Notes: a model not told the origin generated them from the letters alone. A DNA stretch of 64,000 bases from Bryobacteraceae bacterium (GCA_025056865.1 JANWVO010000025.1:1-64000); one strand, 5' to 3'; shown: positions 49,030 to 57,961, counted from the first letter of the stretch. A program made the numbers and translations.

Positions 49030-50370
49030 ATGTCCGACGACATCCTGTCCCCCGAAGCCCGGCAGGCGATCGAGAAGCTGGGCCAGGCCGATATTGTCAT
49101 CGGCATCCCCAGCTACAACAACGGGCGCACCATCGGCCATGTCGTCCGCGCGGCGCAGGCGGGCCTGAACAAGTACTTCCCGGAGTTCCGCGGCGTCATC
49201 ATCAATTCCGACGGAGGCTCGAAGGACGACACGCGCAGGCAGGTGCTGGAGGCGCAGCTCGATCCGGCGCAACTGCTGCTGGTGGAGACCCCCCTGCATC
49301 CCGTGCACCGGCTGTCGTTCCCCTACCACGGCATTCCGGGCAAGGGCAGCGCCTTCCGCATGATCTTCCGGATGGCGCGCGACCTCGGCGCGAAAGCCTG
49401 CGCCGTGGTGGACAGCGACCTGCGCTCGATCACGCCGGAGTGGATCGACCTGCTGGTGCGGCCCGTGGTGCACCGCGGCTACGACTTCGTCGCGCCTTAC
49501 TATCACCGGCACAAGTACGACGGCACCATCACCAACAGCATCGTCTACCCGCTGACGCGCGCCCTGTACGGGCAGCGCATCCGGCAGCCCATCGGCGGCG
49601 ACTTCGGCCTATCCGGGGCGGTGCTGGAGACATACCTGGCGCGGAAGGACTGGGAGACGGACGTTGCCCGCTACGGCATCGACATCTGGATGACGACCAT
49701 CGCTGTGGCGCGCGGCTTCAAGGTCTGCCAGAGTTTCCTCGGGGCCAAGCTGCACGACGCCAAGGATCCGGGCGCGGATCTGAGCGCGATGTTGCAGCAG
49801 GTGGTGGGCAGCGTGTTCGCGCTGATGATCGAGTTCCGCGATGTCTGGATGCGCGTGCACGGCAGCCGCGATGTCGAGCTGTTCGGCTTCCGTTACGACG
49901 TCGGCCTGGATCCGATCCCCGTCAACCTCGACCGGATGGTGCAGGCCTTCGTGCGCGGCGAGGCGGACCTGCGCGAGGTCTGGTCCATGGCGCTCAGCGA
50001 CGCGACGCTGCGGGAGCTGGGTGCAATCGCGCGGGCTGCGCGCTCGGCGCCCGCTGCCGCATTCCGGATCTCCGACGAGCTGTGGGTCTCGGTGATCTAC
50101 GAATTCGCCTCCGCCTATGCGGAACTGCCCACGGCGCGCACCCATCTGGTGCGGTCGCTGACGCCGCTGTATCTGGGGCGCGTGGCGTCGTTCGTCAACG
50201 AGACAAGAGACATGAACGCCGCTGAAGTGGAGGAGCGCATCGAACAGCTCTGCCTCGCCTTCGAGCGGCTCAAGCCGTTTCTGGTCGAACGCTGGGGAGG
50301 CCCCCGCGTCGATGAGTTCCGGCCGCGGCCCGCGCCGGCCGCCGGCAAGCCTCAGGAGGTGTCCTCATGA
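49030..50370 (+). CDS. GT-A glycosyltransferase, glucosyl/mannosyl-glycerate synthase-like
   Basis: 446 aa. DIVIGIPSYNNGRTIGHVV opens a GT-A fold. IINSDGGSKDDTR, GIPGKGSAFRMIF, the metal-binding D128-S-D130 (AVVDSDLRSITPEW), FVAPYYHRHKYDGTITNSIVYPL and RQPIGGDFGLSG follow. The pattern resembles retaining enzymes making glucosyl- or mannosyl-glycerate (GT78/GT81-like), with a helical C-terminal domain. It overlaps by 4 nt with a mechanosensitive-channel-like gene, which suits a role in osmolyte metabolism. Glycolipid synthesis is the alternative. Confidence 0.8.
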   Translation: MSDDILSPEARQAIEKLGQADIVIGIPSYNNGRTIGHVVRAAQAGLNKYFPEFRGVIINSDGGSKDDTRRQVLEAQLDPAQLLLVETPLHPVHRLSFPYHGIPGKGSAFRMIFRMARDLGAKACAVVDSDLRSITPEWIDLLVRPVVHRGYDFVAPYYHRHKYDGTITNSIVYPLTRALYGQRIRQPIGGDFGLSGAVLETYLARKDWETDVARYGIDIWMTTIAVARGFKVCQSFLGAKLHDAKDPGADLSAMLQQVVGSVFALMIEFRDVWMRVHGSRDVELFGFRYDVGLDPIPVNLDRMVQAFVRGEADLREVWSMALSDATLRELGAIARAARSAPAAAFRISDELWVSVIYEFASAYAELPTARTHLVRSLTPLYLGRVASFVNETRDMNAAEVEERIEQLCLAFERLKPFLVERWGGPRVDEFRPRPAPAAGKPQEVSS

Positions 50371-51071
50371 TCGAGACATTCCGCCAGGTTCTCGAGCAGA
50401 GCGTGGCCCGCCTGTCGGCGCAGGCCACCATGTATCTGCCCTCCCTGTTCGTCGCCATTGTCGTCTTCGGCGTAGCCTGGATCGCCGCCCTGCTGGTGCG
50501 CTGGCTGCTGCTGCACGCCTTCAAAGGGGAGCGCGTGGATGCGTTCCTGCGCCGCACGGGCATCGGAACGATGCTTGACCACTCTGGCAGGCTGCGCGCC
50601 AGCCCGCTGATGGCGCACGCCATCTACTACGCCATCCTGCTCATTGGCCTGCTGAACGCAATCAGCGTGTTCGATACGGACATCACGCGGGATATCGTCG
50701 ATGGCGTCGTCCACCTGCTGCCGAAGCTGCTCGCCGCTGGAGCGATCATTCTGGGCGGCATCTGGCTGGCGCAGTACCTTGGCCGGGGGGCGCTGGTGTG
50801 GGCCAGCAACGAAGGATTTCCGTGGGCGCGGCGGTTCTGCGCGTTCGTCCGCGTGGTGGTCGTCTTCGTCTCCATCGTGGTCGCCGCCGACGTGCTGAAC
50901 TTTGCGCGCACGGTTTTCTTCTCGGCCTTCCTGATCTTCTCGATCGGCGCCGTCGTGGCAGCCTGCCTTGTGCTCGCCCTGAACCACCGCGAAGTCTACC
51001 GCTGGTTCGCCTCCTCCCGCGGCAGGGACGCGGAGACCGGGAGCGAGCGCTCGTTGTGGCACCACCTGTGA
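50367..51071 (+). CDS. Membrane protein resembling the transmembrane part of small mechanosensitive channels
   Basis: 234 aa with about five helices (22-45, 84-105, 112-135, 153-172, 178-200). Repeated amphipathic segments LPSLFVAIVVFGVAWIAALL and LPKLLAAGAIILGGIWLAQY match the conserved TM-helix repeat of CmpX/YnaI-like channels. The cytoplasmic MscS beta domain is absent. The ATG overlaps the glycosyltransferase stop (ATGA). It may pass or sense solutes under osmotic change. Confidence 0.78.
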   Translation: MIETFRQVLEQSVARLSAQATMYLPSLFVAIVVFGVAWIAALLVRWLLLHAFKGERVDAFLRRTGIGTMLDHSGRLRASPLMAHAIYYAILLIGLLNAISVFDTDITRDIVDGVVHLLPKLLAAGAIILGGIWLAQYLGRGALVWASNEGFPWARRFCAFVRVVVVFVSIVVAADVLNFARTVFFSAFLIFSIGAVVAACLVLALNHREVYRWFASSRGRDAETGSERSLWHHL

Positions 51072-51101
51072 AGCAGCCGGGAGGGGCGGTCTGCGGATAA
51101 G

Positions 51102-51134
51102 AAAAACGGCCGCACACCCGGAGGCGTGCGGCCG
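51102..51134 (-). terminator. Intrinsic terminator of the outer-membrane barrel gene
   Basis: CGGCCGCAC (51107-51115) and GTGCGGCCG (51126-51134) form a 9-bp GC-rich stem. On the minus strand it is followed by five T (51106-51102). It lies 17 nt past the stop of the barrel gene and also separates the converging operon. Confidence 0.75.
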
Positions 51135-51151
51135 GGTCGGGCTGTGGATGA

Positions 51152-51781
51152 TTATCTTCCGCCGAAGGTGTAGCCGACGGAGAGACCGTATTCAGGCACC
51201 CAGTTCCGGCCGAACTGGAACAGATCGTTCACCCAGCGCAGCTTGAACTCCGGCTTCACGTACCAGTTGTTGTGGATGAAGGTCTTGAAGCCGCCGCCAA
51301 AGTGCGTGGTGAACTTGTTGTCCGTGCCGACCAGAGAGCTGGAAGTCCGGCAGCCGGTGAAGTTGTTGCACAGCCTCTGCTCATAGTAGAAGCGGAGGCT
51401 CGCGCCGCCAAGGCCGGCCTGGAGCTCCGGCACGAACCACTTGGACTTCGTCGGCGGAGTGTACATGCCGTAGAAGTCATAGAACAGCGGCCGGTACATC
51501 AGAGCGGCGTAGTCGCCCTTGGAGGCGCGCCAGCTCATTTCGCCGCCAATGCCGAACCAGGAGTTCACCTTCAGGTTCGCGCCGAACTTCGGGAAGGCGC
51601 CCGTCATCTGAGGCGGATTGTACAGGACGCCCGTGCCGAAGGTATCAATCGGCGTCGTACGGGCTTTCACCTGGTTGGTCACCGTGCCGACGTATACGTC
51701 CAGGCTGTCCTGGGCGAACATCGGCGCCGCAAGGAAAAACGTCAGCGCGAGAAGAGACACGAAACTCCCACGCAGTCTCAT
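51152..51781 (-). CDS. Outer-membrane beta-barrel protein
   Basis: 209 aa with a cleavable signal peptide (VSLLALTFFLAAPMFA, cut before QDSLDVYVG). Alternating polar/aromatic strands include NSWFGIGGEMSWRASKG, FYDFYGMYTPP, QAGLGGASLRFYYEQR, THFGGGFKTFIHNNWYVKPE and a final YGLSVGYTFGG ending in an aromatic-containing strand, all as in OmpA/OmpW-like small barrels. GGAGGTGAG stands 8 nt before the ATG, one of the strongest ribosome sites in the window, implying high expression. Two cysteines (CNNFTGC) may form a loop disulfide. Monocistronic with its own terminator. Confidence 0.85.
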   Translation of the reverse strand: MRLRGSFVSLLALTFFLAAPMFAQDSLDVYVGTVTNQVKARTTPIDTFGTGVLYNPPQMTGAFPKFGANLKVNSWFGIGGEMSWRASKGDYAALMYRPLFYDFYGMYTPPTKSKWFVPELQAGLGGASLRFYYEQRLCNNFTGCRTSSSLVGTDNKFTTHFGGGFKTFIHNNWYVKPEFKLRWVNDLFQFGRNWVPEYGLSVGYTFGGR

Positions 51782-51803
51782 AAGCGATTCTCACCTCCCG
51801 CCG

Positions 51804-51823
51804 AGCGAATTTCGGGATTCGCT
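51804..51823. promoter_or_regulatory. Palindrome upstream of the barrel gene
   Basis: AGCGAAT and ATTCGCT (7-bp arms, 6-nt spacer) lie 23 nt before the barrel start. It could be an operator or a 5'-UTR hairpin. No regulator can be named. Confidence 0.3.
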
Positions 51824-51941
51824 GCGGCTCAACTCCTGAAGTCATTGGGCGCAGAGCATTTCTCTCATCCGGCGCCCCCTTTCCAATCCCAGCCGGATCT
51901 CTGCGTCCACTTTTACGGACGCGCAGCCCGTTTGCGCGGTT

Positions 51942-53333
51942 TCAATTTCGCCGCCCTGCCGGCGCGAGCGAGGCGGCCACGCGGGCGCGCGCCGCGGCGG
52001 CTTCCCGAAGCACGCGCGCCGGGTCGAGCGTCAGCGGCCTGCGGTCCAGCACCGTCAGCCGCCCCTCGATGACGACGTCCCGCACGTCGCCGGCCTTCAG
52101 GCTGTAGACGAGCATGGAATACGGGTCATGGGCCGGCGCCGCATGGGGAGCCGCGGTGGAAATGGTAATGAAATCGGCCCGCTTTCCCGGTTCAATCGAA
52201 CCGATTTCCTTCTCCATTCCCAGCGCTTTCGCCCCTTCGATGGTGGCCATCCGGAAAGCCTTTTCGGCCGGAAGAACCGTGGGATCTCCGCTGGTCACCT
52301 TGGCCAGTTTCGAGGCCAGATCCATCTCCTCGAACAGATTGAAGTCGTTGTTGGAGCCCGCCGGGCCGTCGGTGCCCAGACCGATGGGGACCCGGGAGGC
52401 AAGCCAGGCGCGGTAGTCCGGGATCCCGCTGGCCAGCTTCGTGTTGCTCGACGGGCAGTGGACGATGCCCGCCGGCCTGCCCTCGAGCAGGCGCAGATCG
52501 GCGGCCGTGGCCCACACCATGTGCGCGAGGATCGTGCGGCCGGCGAAGAATCCCAACGAATCGAGATAGGCGGCCGGAGTCCGGCCGTGCGCCTTCAGCG
52601 AGTCCTCGTTCTCCTGCCGGGTCTCGGAGACGTGGATGTGCACGGGCGCCCCGTAGCGGTCCGCCAGCGCGCGGGCGGCCTTGAGCGTGGCTGCGTCCGT
52701 CGTGTAGATGGCATGGGGCGCCACGGCGGGCGTGATGAGCGGGTCGTTCCGCCAGGCCAGGAGGAAACGCTCCGTGGCCTCGAGCGCCTGCTGCGGGGTC
52801 TTGTAGTCCGGGGCGGGGAACCCGATGACGGTCTGCCCGAGCACGGCGCGCATCCCGGCCCGTTTCGTCTCTTCGGCGATGGCGTGTTCGAAGTAGTACA
52901 TGTCGGCGTAAGTGGTGATGCCGCCCAGCATCATCTCGAGCACGGCCAGCCGCGTGCCGGCGCGGACGAACGCCTCGTCGACGTTGCGGGCTTCCGCAGG
53001 GAAGATGTAGCGCTCCAGCCAGGCCTGCAACGGCACGTCGTCCGCAATGCCCCGCAGCAGCGACATCGGCGCGTGCGTGTGGCCGTTGACCAGGCCCGGC
53101 GCCAGCAGCGCGTCCGGCCGTGCGATGCGCCGCCTCGCGCGGTAGCGGCGCTCGATCTCGGCCCGCGGGCCGGCGGCGAGGATCCGGCCGCCGCGCACCG
53201 CAACGGCCCCGTCCTCGATCACGGTGCCGGCGGCGTCCATGGTAAGGATTTTTCCGGCGCTGACGACGAGGTCCGCCGGCTCCGCGGCGGAAAGCGCAAG
53301 AATGGGGAAAAGGCTAATCCAGGAAATTCGCAT
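51942..53333 (-). CDS. Exported amidohydrolase (SAH/MTA/guanine deaminase-like)
   Basis: 463 aa, TrzN/MtaD-type metal-dependent deaminase. A signal peptide (WISLFPILALSAAEPA) precedes LVVSAGKILTMDAAGTVIEDG. Metal ligands are seen in LVNGHTHAPMSLLRG, HIHVSETRQE, ILAHMVWA and GLGTDGPAGSNNDFNLFEEM. SIEPGKRADFI near the end is typical. It overlaps cdd by 20 nt and ends the nucleoside salvage run, so an adenosine-, guanine- or S-adenosylhomocysteine-type substrate is likely. A periplasmic location, if the signal is real, would process nucleosides before uptake. Confidence 0.83.
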   Translation of the reverse strand: MRISWISLFPILALSAAEPADLVVSAGKILTMDAAGTVIEDGAVAVRGGRILAAGPRAEIERRYRARRRIARPDALLAPGLVNGHTHAPMSLLRGIADDVPLQAWLERYIFPAEARNVDEAFVRAGTRLAVLEMMLGGITTYADMYYFEHAIAEETKRAGMRAVLGQTVIGFPAPDYKTPQQALEATERFLLAWRNDPLITPAVAPHAIYTTDAATLKAARALADRYGAPVHIHVSETRQENEDSLKAHGRTPAAYLDSLGFFAGRTILAHMVWATAADLRLLEGRPAGIVHCPSSNTKLASGIPDYRAWLASRVPIGLGTDGPAGSNNDFNLFEEMDLASKLAKVTSGDPTVLPAEKAFRMATIEGAKALGMEKEIGSIEPGKRADFITISTAAPHAAPAHDPYSMLVYSLKAGDVRDVVIEGRLTVLDRRPLTLDPARVLREAAAARARVAASLAPAGRRN

Positions 53334-53700
53334 CGAATGGCCGTGGGAAAAGCGAAGAAAGGCGCATCGATTCCGAGGCGCCTTTCAGGTTGACGAGCAG
53401 GATTTCAATGTCGCCGCAGATCTCCCACAGCACCTGCCGGCAGGCCCCGCAGGGCGGCGTCAGCACGTCCGTGTCGGCGGCGACCGCGATGCGCCGGAAG
53501 CGCCTGGCCCCCTCCGCGACCGCGCGGAACACGGCATTGCGTTCGGCGCAGACGGTGAGCCCGTAAGAGGCGCTCTCCACGTTGCAGCCGGTGAAGATGC
53601 GGCCCTCTTCGTCCTCGAGCGCTGCGCCCACCTGAAATCCCGAAAAGGGCGCGCGGGCCCGCTGCCGCGCTTCAATGGCCGCAGCCGCCAGCGGATCCAC
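53314..53700 (-). CDS. cdd: Cytidine deaminase
   Basis: 128 aa homotetrameric-type cytidine deaminase, converting cytidine or deoxycytidine to uridine forms. Zinc ligands C51 with catalytic E53 (TVCAERNAVF), and C84 and C87 (TPPCGACRQVLWE). N-terminal APFSGFQVGAALED is typical. Two nt separate it from the purine nucleoside phosphorylase gene, and it overlaps the amidohydrolase gene. Confidence 0.95.
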   Translation of the reverse strand: MDPLAAAAIEARQRARAPFSGFQVGAALEDEEGRIFTGCNVESASYGLTVCAERNAVFRAVAEGARRFRRIAVAADTDVLTPPCGACRQVLWEICGDIEILLVNLKGASESMRLSSLFPRPFDANFLD

Positions 53701-53702
53701 GG

Positions 53703-54509
53703 CTAGACCTCCACCCGCGCGAGGAACGATTCCAGAAACCGCCGCAGCTCTGCGGCCGAGGCTTTGCCGGTCTCGAGCACTTCCTCGTGGCTGAGCCGCT
53801 GCTGGAGTCCTGCGGCCATGTTGGTCACCGTGGAGATGGCAAGCACGCGCAATCCCATGTGGCGCGCCGCAATCACCTCCGGCACCGTCGACATACCCGC
53901 CAGGTCCGCCCCGATCGCGCGCAGGAAGCGGATCTCGGCAGGCGTCTCGAAGCTCGGGCCGAGCATGGCCGCGTAGACGCCCTCGCCCGCCTCCATGCCG
54001 AGTTCCCGCGCCGTCTGCCGCGCCAGCTCGAGCAGGGCGCGGTCGTACGCTTCGCTCATGTCCGGGAAGCGGGGACCCAGGCTGTCATCGTTCGGACCGC
54101 ACAAAGGATTCGTGCCTTGCAGGTTGATGTGGTCCGTCAGGAAGACCTGCATGCCGGGGCGGAAGGTTTCCCGGATGGCGCCCGCGGCGTTGGTCAGAAT
54201 GAGAACTTTCACGCCGAGCAGGCCCATGACGCGGACCCCGAACACCACCTGTTGCGGCGTCCAGCCCTCGTAGAGGTGCACCCGTCCGCACAGCAGCGCC
54301 ACGCGCCGGCTGCCGGAGCGGCCGACGACCAGCTCGCCCGCGTGGCCCGCCACGCGTGGCACCGGCCAGCCGGGGATCTCGGCGTACGGGATGGTGACGC
54401 GGTCCTCGAGCGATTCGGCAAACGAAGCCTGCGCGCTGCCAAGCACGATGGCGATCTTCGGCCAGTCGGGAACTCTTCGGGACAGTTCGGCGGCGGCAGC
54501 GCGGATCAT
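53703..54509 (-). CDS. Purine nucleoside phosphorylase
   Basis: 268 aa, trimeric PNP family (PunA/DeoD2 type). It splits inosine/guanosine with phosphate. Motifs are GRVHLYEGWTPQQVVFGVRV, LTNAAGAI, TDHINLQGTNPL, AMLGPSFETPAEI, GMSTVPEVIAARH and the purine-binding STVTNMAAG. The usual GSGLG phosphate turn reads GSAQAS, a notable change. The start overlaps the transporter stop (ATGA). It acts downstream of the concentrative transporter encoded just before it. Confidence 0.92.
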   Translation of the reverse strand: MIRAAAAELSRRVPDWPKIAIVLGSAQASFAESLEDRVTIPYAEIPGWPVPRVAGHAGELVVGRSGSRRVALLCGRVHLYEGWTPQQVVFGVRVMGLLGVKVLILTNAAGAIRETFRPGMQVFLTDHINLQGTNPLCGPNDDSLGPRFPDMSEAYDRALLELARQTARELGMEAGEGVYAAMLGPSFETPAEIRFLRAIGADLAGMSTVPEVIAARHMGLRVLAISTVTNMAAGLQQRLSHEEVLETGKASAAELRRFLESFLARVEV

Positions 54510-55723
54510 AACAGGATTCCTGCAATACAGGCTGACATGAAATTGGCCATCGTGCCCGCCAGCATGGCGCGCACGCCGAGCCGCGCCAGGTCGGACTTGC
54601 GGTTCGGCGCCAGCGCGCCGATGCCTCCGATCTGAATGGCGATGGAGCTGAAATTGGCGAAGCCGCAGAGGGCGAATGTCGAGATGACGAACGAGCGCGG
54701 ATCGAGCGCGCCTTTCAGCTCGCCCAGCCGGAGGAACGCGATGAACTCATTCAGCACCATGCGCGTGCCGAGCATGTCGCCGACCGCCTGCGCGTCCTTC
54801 CAGCTCACGCCCAGCAGCCAGGCCACCGGCGCGAAGACGAGTCCGAACAGCTTCTGGAGCGACTCCGGGAACCAGGAGGCGAACCCGTGCACCCAGCCCA
54901 TCACGCCGTTCAGCAGGGCGATCAGCGAGATGAAGGCGATCAGCATGCCGGCGATGTTCAGCGCCAGGTGCAGCCCCTCTCCCGCGCCGCGGGCGGCGGC
55001 GTCGATCACGTTGACGCCGGGGCGCTCGATTTCCACCTTCACGTCGCCTGCGGTCTCCGGCTCGCCTGTCTCCGGGATCAGCATCTTGGCCAGCACGAGC
55101 GTCGCCGGCGCGGTCATGATCACGGCGGTGAGAAGGTGCTTGATGTCGACGCCGGCGATCTTCACGTAAGCCGCCATCACCGCCCCCGACACATGGGACA
55201 TGCCCGCCGTCATGATCGTGAACAGCTCGCTTTCCGTCAGGCGCGGCAGGAAGGGGCGGATGGTGAGCGGCGCTTCCGTCTGTCCCATGAAGATGCTGGC
55301 GGCCACGTCGGTGGACTCGGCGCCGGAGCAGCGCATCACGCGGTGCATCAGCCACGCCATGCCTCGGATCACCACCTGCATGATGCCGAAATAGTAGAGC
55401 ACCGAAAACAGGCTGGCGATGAAGATGACGATCGGCAGCACCTGGAAGGCGAAGACGACGCCGAAGGCTCCCGTCTTCACGCCGAGCGGGCCGAAAAGAA
55501 ACTCGCTTCCCTTTTCGGCGAAATCCAGCAGCGCGTTCACGGCCACGCTGGCAGCCTGGAAAAGCAGGCCGAAGTCCGTCTTGAGGACGAGGAACGCGAA
55601 GAAGAACTGGAGCGCAAGGCCCCATGCCACCACGCGGAGGCGGATCGCCTTCCGGTTGGAGGAGAAAACATAGCAGGCTCCCAGGATGCACAGGAGCCCG
55701 AGCAGCCCGGTGAATCGCTCCAT
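54506..55723 (-). CDS. NupC/CNT family concentrative nucleoside transporter
   Basis: 405 aa inner-membrane symporter. It shows LLGLLCILGACYVFSSNRKAI, GVVFAFQVLPIVIFIASLFS, the substrate-site GQTEAPLTIRPFLPRLTESE, MTAGMSHVSGAVMAAY and a late ERGVRAML-type helix (LARLGVRAMLAGTMANFMSA). The GQTEAP motif is diagnostic of CNT proteins. It lies 22 nt after the pyrimidine phosphorylase gene and is coupled to the purine phosphorylase gene. Confidence 0.93.
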   Translation of the reverse strand: MERFTGLLGLLCILGACYVFSSNRKAIRLRVVAWGLALQFFFAFLVLKTDFGLLFQAASVAVNALLDFAEKGSEFLFGPLGVKTGAFGVVFAFQVLPIVIFIASLFSVLYYFGIMQVVIRGMAWLMHRVMRCSGAESTDVAASIFMGQTEAPLTIRPFLPRLTESELFTIMTAGMSHVSGAVMAAYVKIAGVDIKHLLTAVIMTAPATLVLAKMLIPETGEPETAGDVKVEIERPGVNVIDAAARGAGEGLHLALNIAGMLIAFISLIALLNGVMGWVHGFASWFPESLQKLFGLVFAPVAWLLGVSWKDAQAVGDMLGTRMVLNEFIAFLRLGELKGALDPRSFVISTFALCGFANFSSIAIQIGGIGALAPNRKSDLARLGVRAMLAGTMANFMSACIAGILL

Positions 55724-55745
55724 GCGGCCTCCTGGCCCTGCCGGC

Positions 55746-57050
55746 TCAGCCGACGACTTCGAGGATCAGATCGCGCGGCTCGGGTTCGGAGGTGGAGATG
55801 CGGAAGGCGTCCTCGATGCGGTCGATGGCTTCCTGAAGGCCTTCCGAGTTGGTGTAGTGGATGCGGCAGAGGACGTTGCCCTCCTCGACGCGCGCGCCCA
55901 CCTTCACCTCGAGGAACACGCCCACGGCGGGATCGACCGTGTCTTCCTTGGTGTTGCGGCCGGCGCCGAGCATGGCCGAAGCGCGGCCGATCTCTTCGGC
56001 GTCGATGGCAGCCACGTATCCGGAGCGCGGCGACACGATCTCGTACGAGTAGGGAGCGTTCGGCAGCAGCTCGAACCGGTCCAGCACCTGCGGATTGCCG
56101 CCCTGCGCCGCGATCATCTCCTTGAACTTCATGTAGCCCATCCGCTCCACCAGCAGGCGGGTGGCGAGGTCGCGGGCTTCGTCGAGGGTCTCGGTGATCC
56201 TGCCGAGGAAGATCATCCGCGCGGCCAGCTCGAGGGAGATCTGCGTCAGGTCTTCAGGGCCCGCGCCCAGAAGCGTCTGCGAGACCTCCATGATCTCCAG
56301 CGCGTTGCCGATGGCGCGGCCAAGCGGCTGGTTCATGTCGGTGATCAGCGCCTGCGCGCGCAGGTCCTTGCGCCGGGCGATGGTGACCATCATCTGCGCC
56401 AGCCGCCGGGCTTCCACCTGCCGCTTCATGAAGGCGCCCGCGCCCACCTTGACGTCCAGCACCAGCCCGTCGAGGCCCACCGCGAGCTTCTTGCTCATGA
56501 TCGAGGCGGCGATCAGCGCCGGCGATTCCACCGTCGCCGTGGCATCGCGCAGCGCGTAGAGCTTGCCGTCGGCAGGCGCCACCTTCTCGCTCTGCCCGAT
56601 GACGGCGAAGCCGACCTTGTCCAGCACTTCCCGGAATTCTTCAATCGAGAGGTTCGTGCGGAAACCGGGAATCGATTCCAGCTTGTCCAGCGTGCCGCCC
56701 GTGTGGCCCAGCGCCCGTCCGCTCAACATCGGCACTTTCACGCCCGCCGCCGCCGCCAGAGGTCCGGCGATGAGGCTGGTCTTGTCGCCAACGCCGCCGG
56801 TGGAGTGCTTGTCCACTTTCGGTCCGGAAACGGAGGAGAGATCAATCCGCTCGCCCGAATCGATCATCGCGTCCACCATCGCGCCGACCTCGTGGTCCGT
56901 CATGTTCTGGAAGTAGACGGCCATCAGGAAGGCCGACATCTGATAGTCGGGAATTTCGCCGCGGGTGTAGGATTCGACGAGCCAACGAATTTCTTCGGGC
57001 GAGAGCTCTTCGCCGTTGCGCTTGCGCTGGATGAGGTCGACGGTTCGCAT
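55746..57050 (-). CDS. Thymidine/pyrimidine-nucleoside phosphorylase
   Basis: 434 aa, DeoA/Pdp family. RTVDLIQRKRNGEELSPEEI opens the helical domain. The phosphate site is KHSTGGVGDKTSL. DKLESIPGFRTNLS, ALRDATATVESPALIAASIMSKKLA and LVLDVKVGAGAFM follow, and the C-terminal barrel domain contains EIVSPRSGYV. ATG 57050 is the family-typical start; an ATG 14 codons upstream would add an unrelated extension. It heads the nucleoside salvage set. Confidence 0.94.
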   Translation of the reverse strand: MRTVDLIQRKRNGEELSPEEIRWLVESYTRGEIPDYQMSAFLMAVYFQNMTDHEVGAMVDAMIDSGERIDLSSVSGPKVDKHSTGGVGDKTSLIAGPLAAAAGVKVPMLSGRALGHTGGTLDKLESIPGFRTNLSIEEFREVLDKVGFAVIGQSEKVAPADGKLYALRDATATVESPALIAASIMSKKLAVGLDGLVLDVKVGAGAFMKRQVEARRLAQMMVTIARRKDLRAQALITDMNQPLGRAIGNALEIMEVSQTLLGAGPEDLTQISLELAARMIFLGRITETLDEARDLATRLLVERMGYMKFKEMIAAQGGNPQVLDRFELLPNAPYSYEIVSPRSGYVAAIDAEEIGRASAMLGAGRNTKEDTVDPAVGVFLEVKVGARVEEGNVLCRIHYTNSEGLQEAIDRIEDAFRISTSEPEPRDLILEVVG

Positions 57051-57116
57051 TTTCAATGTCTTAGGGTAACACCCCGGACTTGCATAACACAAATGGCGCG
57101 GCGGGAGGCCCCGTGG

Positions 57117-57935
57117 CTAGCCCTGCGCCGACACCACCGGCAGCGGGAACCGGTAGCGCCCGGCGAAGACGTCGGCGAACAGCTCGAGCAGCGCTCCGTG
57201 GATCCTGCCGTTGGTCGCGGCGACGTGCGGGCCACGGATATCGGCGGGCCCGCCCTTCATTGTCGTCGTGCTTCCGCCCGCCTCGCGCACTAGGAGCAGC
57301 CCGGCGGCCATGTCCCAGGGATTGAGCCCGAATTCCCAGAAGCCGTCCAGCCGCCCGCAGGCGACATAGGCCAGATCAAGCGCAGCCGAGCCGCTGCGGC
57401 GCACGCCGTGCGTCGACATCGCCACCTGATGAAAGAAGTGGACGTTGACGTTTTCGTGGCGCTTGCGCGAGGGGAAGCCCGTGGCCAGCAGCGCCTCCTC
57501 GAGCGCCTCCGTGCGGCTGACGCGGATGCGCCTTCCGTTGAGGAACGCGCCGCTGCCCAGCTCCGCGGTGAACATCTCCTGATGCAGCGGATCATAGATG
57601 ACGCCCGCAATCAGCTCGCCGCGGCGCTCGAGCGCGAGCGTCACGTTGAAAGCCGGGTAGCCGTGGGCGAAGTTGGTGGTGCCGTCCAGCGGATCCACGT
57701 ACCAGCAGTATTCGCCCGTCTTGTCCCGCATGCCGCCCTCTTCGCCGAGGACGGAGTGCGCGGGGAAGTAGGCGTGGAGGCGCTCCACGACAAGCGATTC
57801 GCTTGCGCGGTCGGCTTCGGTGACGAGATCGAATTCGCCCTTCAGATCGAAGGAAATGCCGCGCTCGAAATAGTGCGCCAGCAGCGCGCCCGCCTCGCGC
57901 GCGATTTCAACGGCAGTCTCCAGATAGCTGGTCAT
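57117..57935 (-). CDS. suhB: Inositol-1-monophosphatase family protein
   Basis: 272 aa. Lithium-sensitive phosphatase fold with metal ligands in GEEGG (SVLGEEGGM), DPLDGTTNFAHGYP and the late LNPWDMAAGLLLVREAGG. GVRRSGSAALDLAYVACGRLDGFWE is also conserved. Cleaves inositol phosphates or related sugar phosphates such as NADP/PAP-type substrates. Located 26 nt after the Hfq-like gene. The suhB name reflects family membership and not a proven role. Confidence 0.9.
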   Translation of the reverse strand: MTSYLETAVEIAREAGALLAHYFERGISFDLKGEFDLVTEADRASESLVVERLHAYFPAHSVLGEEGGMRDKTGEYCWYVDPLDGTTNFAHGYPAFNVTLALERRGELIAGVIYDPLHQEMFTAELGSGAFLNGRRIRVSRTEALEEALLATGFPSRKRHENVNVHFFHQVAMSTHGVRRSGSAALDLAYVACGRLDGFWEFGLNPWDMAAGLLLVREAGGSTTTMKGGPADIRGPHVAATNGRIHGALLELFADVFAGRYRFPLPVVSAQG

Positions 57936-57961
57936 GGTTTGGCAACAAAGCGCCTTGGGCT

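Noticed and set aside
51903-51922. GCGTCC/GGACGC hairpin downstream of the amidohydrolase gene
   Set aside because: Six base pairs without a T tract on the minus strand. Not convincing as a terminator.
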